Position numbers and translations under genes: made by a program. Positions 1 to 8,193 of a stretch of DNA of 35,178 bases are shown piece by piece. Source of the stretch: CAYLQA01 sp964385695 (GTDB lineage Bacteria; Desulfobacterota; Desulfobulbia; Desulfobulbales; Desulfurivibrionaceae); contig CAYLQA010000038.1 of the NCBI GenBank assembly GCA_964385695.1, positions 1 through 35,178 of the forward strand, given 5' to 3'. Numbering within the stretch: the stretch's first letter is position 1; every line of letters starts with the position of its first letter. Below the pieces are notes generated by a model. That model saw only the letters and a program-made list of their open reading frames with translations. It ran no database searches and had not been told where the DNA came from.

Positions 1-54
1 ATTTTCTTTGGCAGGTAGCAAGCCCGACGCATACTATCTATCTTCTCGGCTCTC

Positions 55-91
55 TGATCCTGCTACGAAAAAGTAGACACTCAGTTAAGTC
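55..91 (+). repeat. Left terminal inverted repeat of the IS
   Basis: Begins TGATCCTGCTACGAAAAAGT and pairs with the reverse complement of 1298-1334 at 27 of 37 positions. The outermost five bases are identical at both ends. It precedes orfA by about 30 bp and probably contains the transposase promoter. Confidence 0.88.
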
Positions 92-120
92 ATTGTTAGA
101 GACAATGGCAGGAGGAAAAA

Positions 121-426
121 ATGAGTGTTCAGCAACGCAGGAAATATGACCCAGATTTTAAACGTAATGCGGTTCGTTTATCCGAGGAGCCAGGCAGGAC
201 AGCAGCCGAAGTAGCAGATAACCTTGGTATCTCAAGAGACCTACTGTACAGGTGGAGAAAAGAATACCGTGCAAAAGAGGGATTTGCCTTTCCTGGTCAT
301 GGCCAAGAGGCATTGACTCCCCAAGAGCAAAAAATCCGGGAGCTCCAAAATAAGCTCCGTGACACGGAAATGGAACGTGACATCTTAAAAAAAGCTATGG
401 CCATCTTCACCAAGGCACCGAAATGA
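121..426 (+). CDS. IS3-family transposase OrfA (helix-turn-helix)
   Basis: A 101-residue DNA-binding subunit. Residues 8-50 form the helix-turn-helix typical of IS3 OrfA (RKYDPDFKRNAVRLSEEPG then ISRDLLYRWRKEY). Residues 65-95 form a leucine-zipper-like coiled coil (EQKIRELQNKLRDTEMERDI) used for multimerisation. A good ribosome site (AGGAGG at 111-116) lies just upstream. The stop overlaps the orfB start as ATGA. Confidence 0.95.
   Translation: MSVQQRRKYDPDFKRNAVRLSEEPGRTAAEVADNLGISRDLLYRWRKEYRAKEGFAFPGHGQEALTPQEQKIRELQNKLRDTEMERDILKKAMAIFTKAPK
387..394 (+). other. Probable programmed -1 frameshift site for OrfAB
   Basis: Seven A residues followed by G lie in orfA as TTA AAA AAA GCT. A -1 slip here moves ribosomes into the orfB frame, which is open from this point to the orfB ATG. 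IS3 elements make the active OrfAB transposase this way. The slip itself is inferred. Confidence 0.65.
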
Positions 427-1304
427 GATTTGCCACCATAGAGAAAAACCGCTCATCATTTCCGGTGAAGAAGATGTGCCACGTTCTAAAAGTCTCCCAG
501 AGCGGGTATTACCGTTGGCGCAATGCCCCATTGTCACCACGGCAGGTAAAGAATAAAAGGCTTAAGGGCCTCATTAAAGAGCTTTTTGCACAGCATAACG
601 GGATGGCTGGCAGCCCGATTATTACTGCGGATCTTCATGACGAACCGGAATTTTCAAATGTAAGTTGGCAACGCGTGGCCAGACTGATGCGTGAGATGGG
701 ATTAAAATGCCGTACCGTGAAAAAGTTCGTTGTAACCACGGACTCAAAGCATAACGAACCTGTGGCTCCCAACCTGCTCGACCGTAACTTCACAGCATCC
801 AAGCCGGACCAGGTGTGGGTGACGGACATCACCTATCTAAAAGTTGGGAGGAAGTGGCATTACCTTACGGTTTTCATAGATTTGTTTTCTCGTATCGTTG
901 TAGGCTGGGATCTCAGTGCATCACTTGAGCGACATTCTGCAATCAGGGCCCTGAGCAAGGCAATTTTGCGACGGCGTCCAGGTCAAGGTTTGATGGTTCA
1001 CAGTGACCGTGGCGTTCAATATGCCAGCGGTGATTTCAGAGCTGTATTGCGAAAACAAGGATTTGTTCAAAGCATGAGCAGGAAAGGGAACTGCTGGGAT
1101 AATGCGGTTGCGGAGTCCTTCTTCCACACGATAAAGACACAGCTCATTCATCACTGTAGATTTCAGAATGTTGCCGAAGCCGAGCAGGCGCTGTTCAACT
1201 ATATCGAAGTCTACTACAACCGGCAGAGGAAGCATTCAACAAACGGATACAAGGCCCCGGCTCAATATGAGCTGGAATGGTGGAATAATAGAAAAGCGGC
1301 TTAA
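423..1304 (+). CDS. IS3-family transposase OrfB (DDE integrase core)
   Basis: A 293-residue catalytic subunit of the usual length. Residues 50-100 hold the HTH_21-like region. The rve integrase core follows, with the first catalytic Asp in DQVWVTDITYL, the second in VHSDRGVQY and the Glu in NAVAESFFHTIKTQL. The C-terminal YNRQRKHSTNGYKAPAQYE is the family's closing motif. It overlaps orfA by 4 nt and is probably made mainly as an OrfAB fusion. No disrupting stop is visible. Confidence 0.95.
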   Translation: MRFATIEKNRSSFPVKKMCHVLKVSQSGYYRWRNAPLSPRQVKNKRLKGLIKELFAQHNGMAGSPIITADLHDEPEFSNVSWQRVARLMREMGLKCRTVKKFVVTTDSKHNEPVAPNLLDRNFTASKPDQVWVTDITYLKVGRKWHYLTVFIDLFSRIVVGWDLSASLERHSAIRALSKAILRRRPGQGLMVHSDRGVQYASGDFRAVLRKQGFVQSMSRKGNCWDNAVAESFFHTIKTQLIHHCRFQNVAEAEQALFNYIEVYYNRQRKHSTNGYKAPAQYELEWWNNRKAA

Positions 1305-1334
1305 CAGGGACTCCACTTTATTGTGGCAAGATCA
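1298..1334 (-). repeat. Right terminal inverted repeat of the IS
   Basis: The reverse complement reads TGATCTTGCCACAATAAAGT and matches the left end. The orfB stop codon (1302-1304) lies inside the repeat, a common economy in IS3 elements. Confidence 0.88.
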
Positions 1335-2102
1335 CTCTTCACCTGTTAAGCCGGGATGTATATCCACTTGCCCAGCCCATACTCAATGCGTACGAGCAAA
1401 GCAACGCCTTGGTCTTTGAAACCAATATCCAACAATTAAGCTCGGTCCAATCCCAGGCAAAGATGCTCTTAAAAGGCATGCTTACAGGTGAGGATACGAT
1501 CCAAAACCACCTGACACAGCAGACCTATTCACGCCTTGCTTCCCACCTGAAGGAGTCAAACCAGCCACTTGAATTATTCTCTAAACTCAGGCCGTGGCTG
1601 TGTGCCATGACACTGACCATGGCGGAATTCCAAAAAGCGGGCATGCATTCTGATTACGGCATTGAATCATATTTTTTTCTGAAGGCGGTACAGGATAAAA
1701 AAAACATAAGCGGACTTGTGCCGGTTAACGAACATATCGACATTCTGGCATCCCTGGATAATGAAGAACAGGAACTCTTTTTACTGCAAACTCTTGATGA
1801 GTTGGACAAAGTCGCCAACATGTCAGAAGATTTGCAAAAAAACTGGCTCAGTGGGAATACGGTGGCTCTTGATGCACTGATCAATGAGAGCTCTGAAAAA
1901 GCCCCTGAAGTGTATGAAAAATTAATCTATGAACGAAATCGCCAGTGGCTGGGAAAGATAGAAAGTTACCTCCGCAATAAGGAAAAGGTCTTGGTGATAG
2001 TCGGGGCCGGTCACCTGGTGGGCAAAAACAGCGTGGTGGAACTGCTGCAAGCGAAAGGTTATGAGGTCGTGCAGCAGTAACTCTGCAGGCTTAACGTTTA
2101 CA

Positions 2103-3884
2103 TCACTTTTTTTTCCTTGGTCTGCCAGCCTGCTTTTTCCTTTTTACCGGCCCCTTAAATTTTTCTTTGTGCAGCATGGTTTCAAGGGACCTGCGCTGGG
2201 CCTGGCGCTCTTTCCAATTTTTAGCCACAAAAATTGGCTTTTTCGTCTCACGGTCAAGGCCGGAAACATACATGGCCGTCGCCAAGGTGCCGGGGGTTGG
2301 AGTAAAATCCTGAAACTGGCGCACAGCAAGGCCTAAGTTCTTTACCTCATGCGCCAAAAGATCCATATCTGACTGCCTGCATCCGGGATGGGCTGAAATA
2401 AAGTATGGGGTCAGGGAAAGTTCTTTTTTGTTTTTCCTTGCCAACTCTTGGCATGTGTCCACGAATTGTTTCAAAACATCCGATTTGGGCTTGTGCATAA
2501 GGCGCAACACCTCACCCACTGTATGCTCGGGAGCGATCTTCAAGGCCCCAGGGGTATGGCGTAATATTACGGCCTCAAGCAGGCGAGGGGTTTTCAGTAA
2601 AAGCTCCATGCGCAGGCCAGAGGAAATGAAAATATTTTTTACCCCTTTAACTCCCTGTACCGCCTTTAGGAGATGGAGAAATTTTTCCTCATCCACCTGC
2701 AGGTATTTACACATTTTGGGGTACAGGCAATCATGTCGTTTGCACCCTGTAGGACTGGTGCAGGATGTGCCGTAGAGGTTGGCTGTGGGCCCGCCCAAAT
2801 CGCTTATCGTGCCATGGAAATCATCTCTTTGCGTATGGGCCCAGACCTCAGCAACAATTGAATCCGTCTCTCTACTCACCACAACCGGGCCTTGGTGTCT
2901 GGTAATGGCACAAAACGAACAATTGCCGGAGCAGCCCCTGACAATGGTAATGGAATCCTTAATCATTGCATAGGCAGGAACCTTGCCGAATGCGGGATGG
3001 GTTTTATAGGTAAACGGCAGGGAGTAAATTTCATCCAATTCTTTTGGCGAAAGTGGCGGAGGAGATGGATGTTGCACAACCCAGACAGCCTGCTGCTTTT
3101 GCAACAAGATTTGCTTGGACAAGGCCCTGGCATGCTTATCAACAATAAGCTCTGCCTCTAAAAACCTTTCATTTCCATCGATAATCTCGTTAAAGGAAGG
3201 GATATCCAAGGCAGCAGCATAATCTTTCCGGCCCATGATTTTTGGGCTGAGTCTTTCGCAGGTGCCTGGGATATCGCTGAGATCGCGCCCCTCAGTGAGC
3301 CGCTCGGCAATCTCAAGTATTGCTTTTTCGCCCATGCCATAGACCAGTAAATCAGCCTTGGCATCACTTAAAATCGAGGCCCGAAGTTTTTGCTGCTGAT
3401 AGTCATAATGAACAAAACGCCTCAGTGACGCCTCGACTCCCCCAAGGACTATGGGAACCTCTTTATATGCCTGCCTGGCCAGGTTGCTATAGATGAGCGT
3501 TGCACGATCCGGCCTGCGGCGCTGTGATTTATCCGCCTTTGTTCCAAAATATGGATTGCCATCCGGAGAGTAATCATCTTTATCCCGGACCTTGGCATTG
3601 CCGGTATAGTTGGCCACAATGGAGTCAAGGTTACCGGCACTAATGCCCCAAAAGAGCCGCGGCCTGCCAAAGGCGGTAAAATCCCGCGGCGAATCATAAC
3701 GCGGCTGCGCAAGAATACCGACCCTATAGCCTTGAGACTCCAACAAACGGCCGATGATGGCAATACCAAAGGAGGGATGATCCACATAGGCATCTCCAGT
3801 GACCAGAACAACGTCAACGCAATCCCAGCCCCTGGCCTGCATTTCATCATGGTTTGTCGGTAAAAAATCTTTATTGATACTCAA
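2103..3884 (-). CDS. ygiQ: YgiQ-family radical SAM protein (UPF0313)
   Basis: A 593-residue protein of the family's usual length. An N-terminal cobalamin-binding-like region (GWDCVDVVLVTGDAYVDHPS) precedes the radical SAM core. The 4Fe-4S cluster motif CSGNCSFC (Cys-x3-Cys-x2-Cys) is followed by AITRHQG, and LGGPTANLYG is also characteristic. The C-terminus is Lys/Arg-rich. The substrate is not established for the family. The gene converges on the interrupted TraB/GumN gene with a 22-nt gap and has no close partner on its own strand. Confidence 0.93.
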   Translation of the reverse strand: MSINKDFLPTNHDEMQARGWDCVDVVLVTGDAYVDHPSFGIAIIGRLLESQGYRVGILAQPRYDSPRDFTAFGRPRLFWGISAGNLDSIVANYTGNAKVRDKDDYSPDGNPYFGTKADKSQRRRPDRATLIYSNLARQAYKEVPIVLGGVEASLRRFVHYDYQQQKLRASILSDAKADLLVYGMGEKAILEIAERLTEGRDLSDIPGTCERLSPKIMGRKDYAAALDIPSFNEIIDGNERFLEAELIVDKHARALSKQILLQKQQAVWVVQHPSPPPLSPKELDEIYSLPFTYKTHPAFGKVPAYAMIKDSITIVRGCSGNCSFCAITRHQGPVVVSRETDSIVAEVWAHTQRDDFHGTISDLGGPTANLYGTSCTSPTGCKRHDCLYPKMCKYLQVDEEKFLHLLKAVQGVKGVKNIFISSGLRMELLLKTPRLLEAVILRHTPGALKIAPEHTVGEVLRLMHKPKSDVLKQFVDTCQELARKNKKELSLTPYFISAHPGCRQSDMDLLAHEVKNLGLAVRQFQDFTPTPGTLATAMYVSGLDRETKKPIFVAKNWKERQAQRRSLETMLHKEKFKGPVKRKKQAGRPRKKK

Positions 3885-4038
3885 GAGTTCTCCAGTGTTT
3901 TGCCCCGGCCAGATAAGGGTATTTGTTGACGCACGTTCTATTTATAAACTAATTTTGTTGTGGTATAAAGTATCTATAAATCCCAGGAAGTATTACCGAA
4001 GCAAATAATCACGGCACAAAAAATATCGAGTTATACAA

Positions 4039-4259
4039 TGAAAATCAGTATCACCTATTGCTCTAAATGAAACTATCTTCCCCGCGCTTCCAGTTTGGAA
4101 GGCGAACTGCAAAAAGAATTCTCCGCTGAAGTTGAGCTTATTGCCGGCTCCAGCGGCATATATGATATTGTTGTTGACGGCAAAGTGATCTTCTCTAAGA
4201 CTAAGGCCGGCAGGTTCCCGGACCAGGGAGAAGTCATCCGGTTGATCAAAAACTTATAG
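4039..4259 (+). CDS. SelW-like (Rdx family) selenoprotein with in-frame UGA and an apparent 1-nt frameshift
   Basis: From ATG 4039 the frame reads MKISITYCSK, then TGA (4069-4071), then NYLP. If TGA encodes selenocysteine this is the CxxU redox motif of SelW/Rdx proteins at its normal place near the N-terminus. After Pro the family sequence resumes one frame over: RASSLEGELQKEFSAEVELI, then VVDGKVIFSKTKAGRFPDQG, ending at the stop 4257-4259. Adding one base to the CCC run at 4081-4083 gives a 73-residue protein of normal SelW length. The missing base may be a sequencing error, a true mutation or a recoding event; I cannot tell which. A SECIS-like hairpin follows the UGA. A weak GAG ribosome site lies 7 nt before the ATG. 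The FHA-cyclase starts 14 nt downstream. A shorter reading from ATG 4068 would lose the redox motif. Confidence 0.8.
4083..4104 (+). promoter_or_regulatory. Bacterial SECIS-like hairpin downstream of UGA
   Basis: CGC-G-CTTCC AGTTT GGAAGGCG folds into an 8-bp stem with one bulged G and a five-base apical loop AGUUU. The loop begins 21 nt after the UGA at 4069-4071, in the range used by bacterial SelB-dependent SECIS elements, whose loops carry exposed G and U. The stem is seen; SelB binding is inferred. Confidence 0.6.
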
Positions 4260-4273
4260 GTATCCCCCTTAGG

Positions 4274-5260
4274 ATGACTGCAACAGACACCAGCGCAACC
4301 CTTAAACTTGTCAATGGCCAGGATGGCGATGAACAGGAATGGGTTCTGAGCGGGAAAAGCACTTTCCGCATGGGAAGGGTGCAGGACAACGAGATCTGCC
4401 TGCCCTTTTCCTGGGTGTCGCGCAAGCATGCCATGATTCAGGTTGAAGAAAATGGCAGCCATAACCTGATTGACCTAGGCAGCTCCAACGGGACTTTTGT
4501 CAACGGCAAAAGGGTCTATACCCCGACCATCCTGCAGAACGGCGATTGTATCGGTATCGGCAATACGCGGATCATGTTTCACCAAGCCCAGGCAAATATA
4601 AATCCGGAGCCCCTGCCTGCCGCTGATCTTGATGAGATGACCGTTGCCTTTGTGCAAAAAGAAATCGTCACCATCCTAATCTGCGATATTCATGATTTCA
4701 CCAGAGTTTCCGAGATTATGGGCGACCAACGCCTGTCGCAACTCTTGCAATACTGGACCGGAAAGGTCAGTAAAATTGTGCGTAAACATGACGGTATAGT
4801 CGATAAATTTATCGGTGATGCTGTTATGGCCCTCTGGGCTGGCGGTGATTTACAGAGCAATATCCACCAGGCCTTAAAAACTGCCATTAACATCAGTGTC
4901 TTTACCCGCAACCTGGCCGATAAGGTTGAGGATATTCCCTGGCCCCTTGAGATTGGTGCTGCCCTCAATACCGGTGAGGCAATGTTGGGCAACCTCGGGC
5001 AAAACGGCCAGGCAAACTATACGGTTGTCGGTGATGTGGTGAATGTTGCCTTTAGGCTGGAGGATCAGACCAGTAAAAAACGCGGCCTGGATCTGCTAAT
5101 GGGCAAGGATGCTGCATCACATCTTGTAAACCTTGAAGAGTTTTTCAACCCGCAATCATTTGAGCTGAAAGGAAAGCAAGGCCCGGTTGAGGCATATGGC
5201 TGTAGTTTTAAAGAGCTGTGGAATTACATCAAGAAATACTCCCCCGAAACTCCCCAATAA
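4274..5260 (+). CDS. FHA-domain class III adenylate/guanylate cyclase
   Basis: A 328-residue cytoplasmic protein. Residues about 25-95 are a forkhead-associated phosphopeptide-binding domain (FRMGR, VSRKHAMI, DLGSSNGTFVNGKRV). Residues about 130-310 are a class III nucleotidyl cyclase catalytic domain: the first metal Asp is in ILICDIHDFTR, the second in DKFIGDAVMALW, and LNTGEAMLGNLG plus YTVVGDVVNVAFRLE complete it. It should make cAMP or cGMP; substrate choice cannot be read with certainty. The FHA domain suggests control by Ser/Thr phosphorylation, but no kinase gene is nearby. It lies 14 nt after the SelW-like gene and may be co-transcribed with it. A second cyclase occurs at 21325. Confidence 0.92.
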   Translation: MTATDTSATLKLVNGQDGDEQEWVLSGKSTFRMGRVQDNEICLPFSWVSRKHAMIQVEENGSHNLIDLGSSNGTFVNGKRVYTPTILQNGDCIGIGNTRIMFHQAQANINPEPLPAADLDEMTVAFVQKEIVTILICDIHDFTRVSEIMGDQRLSQLLQYWTGKVSKIVRKHDGIVDKFIGDAVMALWAGGDLQSNIHQALKTAINISVFTRNLADKVEDIPWPLEIGAALNTGEAMLGNLGQNGQANYTVVGDVVNVAFRLEDQTSKKRGLDLLMGKDAASHLVNLEEFFNPQSFELKGKQGPVEAYGCSFKELWNYIKKYSPETPQ

Positions 5261-5265
5261 CACGA

Positions 5266-5281
5266 CTCCGCTTTTGTGGAG
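5266..5281. terminator. Short hairpin between converging FHA-cyclase and yggS genes
   Basis: CTCCGC TTTT GTGGAG forms a 6-bp stem (one G-U pair) with a T4 loop in the 39-nt gap between two converging genes. It lacks a long T-run, so terminator function is only plausible. Confidence 0.4.
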
Positions 5282-5299
5282 AACTTTCCCAATACTTCC

Positions 5300-5992
5300 C
5301 TACTCTCTTGCGCCAAATAATGCAGTACCCACTCTGACCAAAGTAGCGCCCTCTTCAATGGCCACCTCAAAATCGCCGGACATGCCCATTGATAACTCGG
5401 CCGGGCCATCATGCCCGAGAAGCCCTTTAAGGGTTAGCTCATCAGCCAGGGATTTCAGAGCCCTAAAATAAGGCCGGGTCTGTTCGGCATCAAGTGCATA
5501 AGGCGGCATGGTCATCAAGCCTTGAACCTTGATATGCTCAAAGGCGGAAAGTTCTTTAAGCAGCGCCTCAGCATCCTCGGGTAAGACACCTGATTTCTGC
5601 TCCTCCCTGCCGACATTCACCTGAATAAGAACATCCATGGTTTTGTTCAGGGCAACCAAATGCTTCTCAAGGGCCTTGGCCAACTTCAACCTGTCCAAGG
5701 TCTCAATGCAATCAAACAACTCTGCTGCGGCCTTGGCCTTATTGGATTGTACGTGGCCTATAAAGTGCCATTGAGGCCCTGCCCCAATATGCTGGATCTT
5801 TTCCTGGGCCTCTTGGAGATAATTTTCGCCAAAAATTATCTGGCCGCAAGCCATGGCACTTTCAATCAGTTCAATGGGTTTTCTTTTGCTCACGGCAACA
5901 AGACGAACATCCTGAGAATCGCGCCCTGAGCGCTCGGCAGCACTCGCAATACGCTCTAAAATGCGGCTGATGTTACTCTGTATGTCTTGCAT
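5300..5992 (-). CDS. yggS: YggS/PLPBP-family pyridoxal-phosphate homeostasis protein
   Basis: A 230-residue PLP-binding protein of usual length. The PLP-binding lysine is Lys36 in LVAVSKRKP. Other family signatures are FGENYLQEAQEK, WHFIGHVQSNKAK, IQVNVGREEQKSG, GLMTMPP, LSMGMSGDFEVAIEEGAT and VRVGTALFG. The family balances free PLP and affects amino- and keto-acid pools without known catalysis. It begins 1 nt after the tatD stop, so the two form an operon. Confidence 0.96.
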   Translation of the reverse strand: MQDIQSNISRILERIASAAERSGRDSQDVRLVAVSKRKPIELIESAMACGQIIFGENYLQEAQEKIQHIGAGPQWHFIGHVQSNKAKAAAELFDCIETLDRLKLAKALEKHLVALNKTMDVLIQVNVGREEQKSGVLPEDAEALLKELSAFEHIKVQGLMTMPPYALDAEQTRPYFRALKSLADELTLKGLLGHDGPAELSMGMSGDFEVAIEEGATLVRVGTALFGARE

Positions 5993-5993
5993 C

Positions 5994-6824
5994 CTACTTC
6001 TCTCCTAAGCCAAAAAGCTCTTTGGCATTGGCTGTGGTTGCCTGCGCAAGCTCATCTAAGGAAACACCTTTAATCTCCGCAACCTTTTGCGCGGTATACA
6101 ACATGAGGCTCGGGTCGTTTCGCTTGCCACGGTTTGGTACCGGCGCTAAGAAAGGGCCATCTGTTTCCAATAATAAAGAATCCAATGGAACCTCTTTTAC
6201 TGCCCCTTGCAACATCTCAGCCTTGTTAAAGGTAACAACCCCGGGAATAGAGACCATAAATCCCAGGGCCACAACATCCTTGGCGAGTTGCGCATCACCA
6301 GAAAAGCAGTGCATCACCCCTCTAGACGGAAAAGGTGCCGCAGCTTGCAGGATCTCAAACACCGCTTCATGGGCTTCACGGTCATGGATAATAAGAGGAA
6401 GGGCCAGTTCTTTGGCAAGGGCAACCTGGCGAATAAAGTGTTCACGCTGACTCTCTATGGGGGCATAATTTTTCACAGTGTCCATGCCGATTTCCCCATA
6501 GCCAACTACCTTAGGGTGCTTTGCCAGCCGGCGCAACTCGTCGTACTGGCTTTCGTCCAACTCACTGACATTGTGAGGATGCACTCCCACAGTGGCAAAT
6601 ATACCACTGTGCTGCTCAGCCAAGGCTATTGCCTTGTGCGAGCTTATAAGATCAATCCCCACCGTAATTATCTGGGTCACACGATTATCATGGGCCTTGG
6701 CAATGACTTCCTGCAAGTCCTCACTGTAGGCATCCATATCAAGATGGCAGTGCGTATCAACCAAATTCAGCTCAGGGTTGAGGTGAGGCAATGGTATATG
6801 TTTTTTCTTCTTTTTCTTGGCCAC
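5994..6824 (-). CDS. tatD: TatD-family metal-dependent hydrolase/DNase
   Basis: A 276-residue TIM-barrel amidohydrolase. The metal-binding HxH is His25 and His27 in LVDTHCHLD. Further ligands and motifs are GVHPHNV, GYGEIGMD, LPLIIHDREAH, MHCFSGD and LLETDGPFLAP. The N-terminus carries a Lys-rich stretch (MAKKKKKKH). The start is GTG at 6824, chosen because AAGGAGG lies 5 nt upstream. TatD proteins are 3'-5' exonucleases or related hydrolases. First gene of the tatD-yggS unit. Confidence 0.96.
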   Translation of the reverse strand: MAKKKKKKHIPLPHLNPELNLVDTHCHLDMDAYSEDLQEVIAKAHDNRVTQIITVGIDLISSHKAIALAEQHSGIFATVGVHPHNVSELDESQYDELRRLAKHPKVVGYGEIGMDTVKNYAPIESQREHFIRQVALAKELALPLIIHDREAHEAVFEILQAAAPFPSRGVMHCFSGDAQLAKDVVALGFMVSIPGVVTFNKAEMLQGAVKEVPLDSLLLETDGPFLAPVPNRGKRNDPSLMLYTAQKVAEIKGVSLDELAQATTANAKELFGLGEK

Positions 6825-7036
6825 AATGTCCTCCTTCAGGCCAAACGTTCTACCAGATTAGATAGTGTCCGTCCAGAGATGATAGAGTTACTTAAAGATC
6901 AATGCAGCGTATGTTTTTAATGCTTATCAGGCAATTTCTCCGCAAACTTTTTCAAAGACCCTTTCTTTTAAAATATACACTTTTAAGATGATGACGATTA
7001 AGGCTTGTTCAGGAATGCCTTATCACCTAAAATCAT

Positions 7037-7066
7037 TTGACAAACTCTTCGCCAAAGGGCTATTCT
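7037..7066 (+). promoter_or_regulatory. Sigma-70-like promoter for the nitroreductase gene
   Basis: TTGACA at 7037-7042, an 18-bp spacer and TATTCT at 7061-7066 form a good match, 40 nt before the nitroreductase ATG. It lies in the 282-bp spacer between tatD and the nitroreductase gene, which otherwise shows no gene. Confidence 0.55.
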
Positions 7067-7106
7067 TGGGGAAATTTCAATATTTTTCGAGTGATTTCTT
7101 AATACT

Positions 7107-7616
7107 ATGCCCTCTGAAATATTAACTGCCATTTACAACAGACGCAGCATCCGTCATTTCACTGACCAGGATGTGGAGACAAAAACGCTTCATGAAATCA
7201 TTCGGGCCGGCATCTGGGCGCCATCCGGTCTTAATAATCAGCCTTGGCGTTTTGTAATTATTAAAGATAAGGAGATACGCACTCAGCTTGCTGAACAGAC
7301 CCATTACAGCCACATAGTTTTAGCAGCCCCGGCCCTCATTGCCGTTTATCTGGACAGCACTGCCATGTATGATGATTTAAAGGATGCCCAAGCTGCCGGC
7401 GCCTGTATCCAGAACATGCTTCTGGCGGTTGAAGACTTCAAGCTCGGTGCAGTCTGGCTCGGACAAATTCTAAAAAACAAAGACACGGTTCGCTCCATAC
7501 TGGAGTTGGACGAGCAATTGGATCTCATGGCCATTATTGCCATCGGTCACCCGGAGCGCACCGATCAGGAATCAACACGTAAACCACTGGATGAGTTTAT
7601 CCTTAAAGAGATATAA
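7107..7616 (+). CDS. Nitroreductase-family FMN oxidoreductase
   Basis: A 169-residue compact nitroreductase. The N-terminal IYNRRSIRHFTDQDV is the FMN-binding Arg signature. APSGLNNQPWRFVIIKD and the later GAVWLGQIL and AIIAIGHPE are also family hallmarks. Such enzymes reduce nitro compounds, quinones or flavins with NAD(P)H; the natural substrate is unknown. The start has only a weak ribosome site. The lipoprotein gene follows at 40 nt on the same strand. Confidence 0.93.
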   Translation: MPSEILTAIYNRRSIRHFTDQDVETKTLHEIIRAGIWAPSGLNNQPWRFVIIKDKEIRTQLAEQTHYSHIVLAAPALIAVYLDSTAMYDDLKDAQAAGACIQNMLLAVEDFKLGAVWLGQILKNKDTVRSILELDEQLDLMAIIAIGHPERTDQESTRKPLDEFILKEI

Positions 7617-7655
7617 GTCCTTATCCTTGCCGCATACCCTATGAGGAGAAAGTTC

Positions 7656-8171
7656 ATGATGAAAAAGACCAAACCGGTTGCCAACAACCTGCTTATTTCC
7701 CTTTTGTCACTCACTATGTTGCTCTTAATAAGCGGCTGCGCCGACATGGGCATTATGGGCGGCAGCAGCAATAAGATGGCACCGAGTGCTGCGGAAGCAC
7801 CGCAACCATACTACAGCAATGAATTCAGAGATCTGCTGATTCCAAACGAACTCTCCTGGAATCGTGAAAAAAGCATGGTCATTCGCACAGACTCCTTTGC
7901 CGGTGGCATCTTGCACTTTTCCGGCAATATCGACATTAATTCCCTGGCGGATTTTTTCATTTCCTCCATGCCCCAAAACGGTTGGAAAATGGCTGGTTCA
8001 GCAAAATACAAGAATGTGCTCCTTGCCTTTGTCAAACCCAACAAAACTTGCACAATTTCTATCAACGACAGCGAGTTCGGTCTTAAAACCGATGTGTTCG
8101 TCTATATCACCGAAGACATTTCATCCGACAAAGACATGGCACCCAGCATGGGCCTTGGCCAAGAACTTTAA
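7656..8171 (+). CDS. Small exported lipoprotein of unknown function
   Basis: About 171 residues. The start at 7656 (MMKKTKPV) is preferred over an in-frame ATG at 7641 because AGGAG (7644-7648) lies 7 nt before it. A lipoprotein signal peptide with lipobox LISGC is clear, so the mature protein is membrane-anchored in the envelope. The rest is a small alpha/beta-looking domain (FAGGILHFSGNID, SSMPQNGWKMAG, TCTISINDSEFG). I do not recognise a named family. It ends 22 nt before coaBC and may be co-transcribed with it. Confidence 0.82.
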   Translation: MMKKTKPVANNLLISLLSLTMLLLISGCADMGIMGGSSNKMAPSAAEAPQPYYSNEFRDLLIPNELSWNREKSMVIRTDSFAGGILHFSGNIDINSLADFFISSMPQNGWKMAGSAKYKNVLLAFVKPNKTCTISINDSEFGLKTDVFVYITEDISSDKDMAPSMGLGQEL

Positions 8172-8193
8172 TCCTCAGAGCGTTTATTAACCC

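Larger units (their letters stand above)
55..1334 (+). mobile_element. Complete IS3-family insertion sequence (1280 bp)
   Basis: The ends start TGATC and finish GATCA and form an imperfect inverted repeat of about 37 bp (27 of 37 matching). The flanking bases CTC at 52-54 and CTC at 1335-1337 form a 3-bp target duplication, typical for IS3. Inside are overlapping orfA and orfB in the usual order, with a run of seven A near the end of orfA suited to -1 frameshifting. Both ORFs and both ends are intact, so the copy may still be mobile. The OrfA and OrfB sequences resemble the IS3 subgroup rather than IS2 or IS150, but I cannot name the exact element. Confidence 0.93.
3..2080 (+). pseudogene. 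TraB/GumN-family protein gene interrupted by an IS3-family element
   Basis: The gene is in two pieces. Positions 3-54 encode FLWQVASPTHTIYLLGS, and from 1338 on the frame reads HLLSRDVYPLAQPILNAYEQ and continues to the stop at 2080. Joining the pieces with one copy of the 3-bp duplication (CTC) gives ...YLLGSLHLLSRDVYPL..., the N-terminal signature of TraB/GumN proteins. The C-terminal GAGHLVGKNSVVELLQAKGY matches the family's conserved GAGH motif. Members are metal-dependent hydrolase-like proteins, often exported, with poorly known function. The true start lies left of the window. An ATG at 1409 could allow an internal fragment of about 223 residues, but this lacks the N-terminal motif and is probably non-functional. 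Confidence 0.9.

Noticed and set aside
6207..6920. 237-residue plus-strand frame opposite tatD
   Set aside because: Fully covered by tatD on the other strand, which has all catalytic motifs; no ribosome site.
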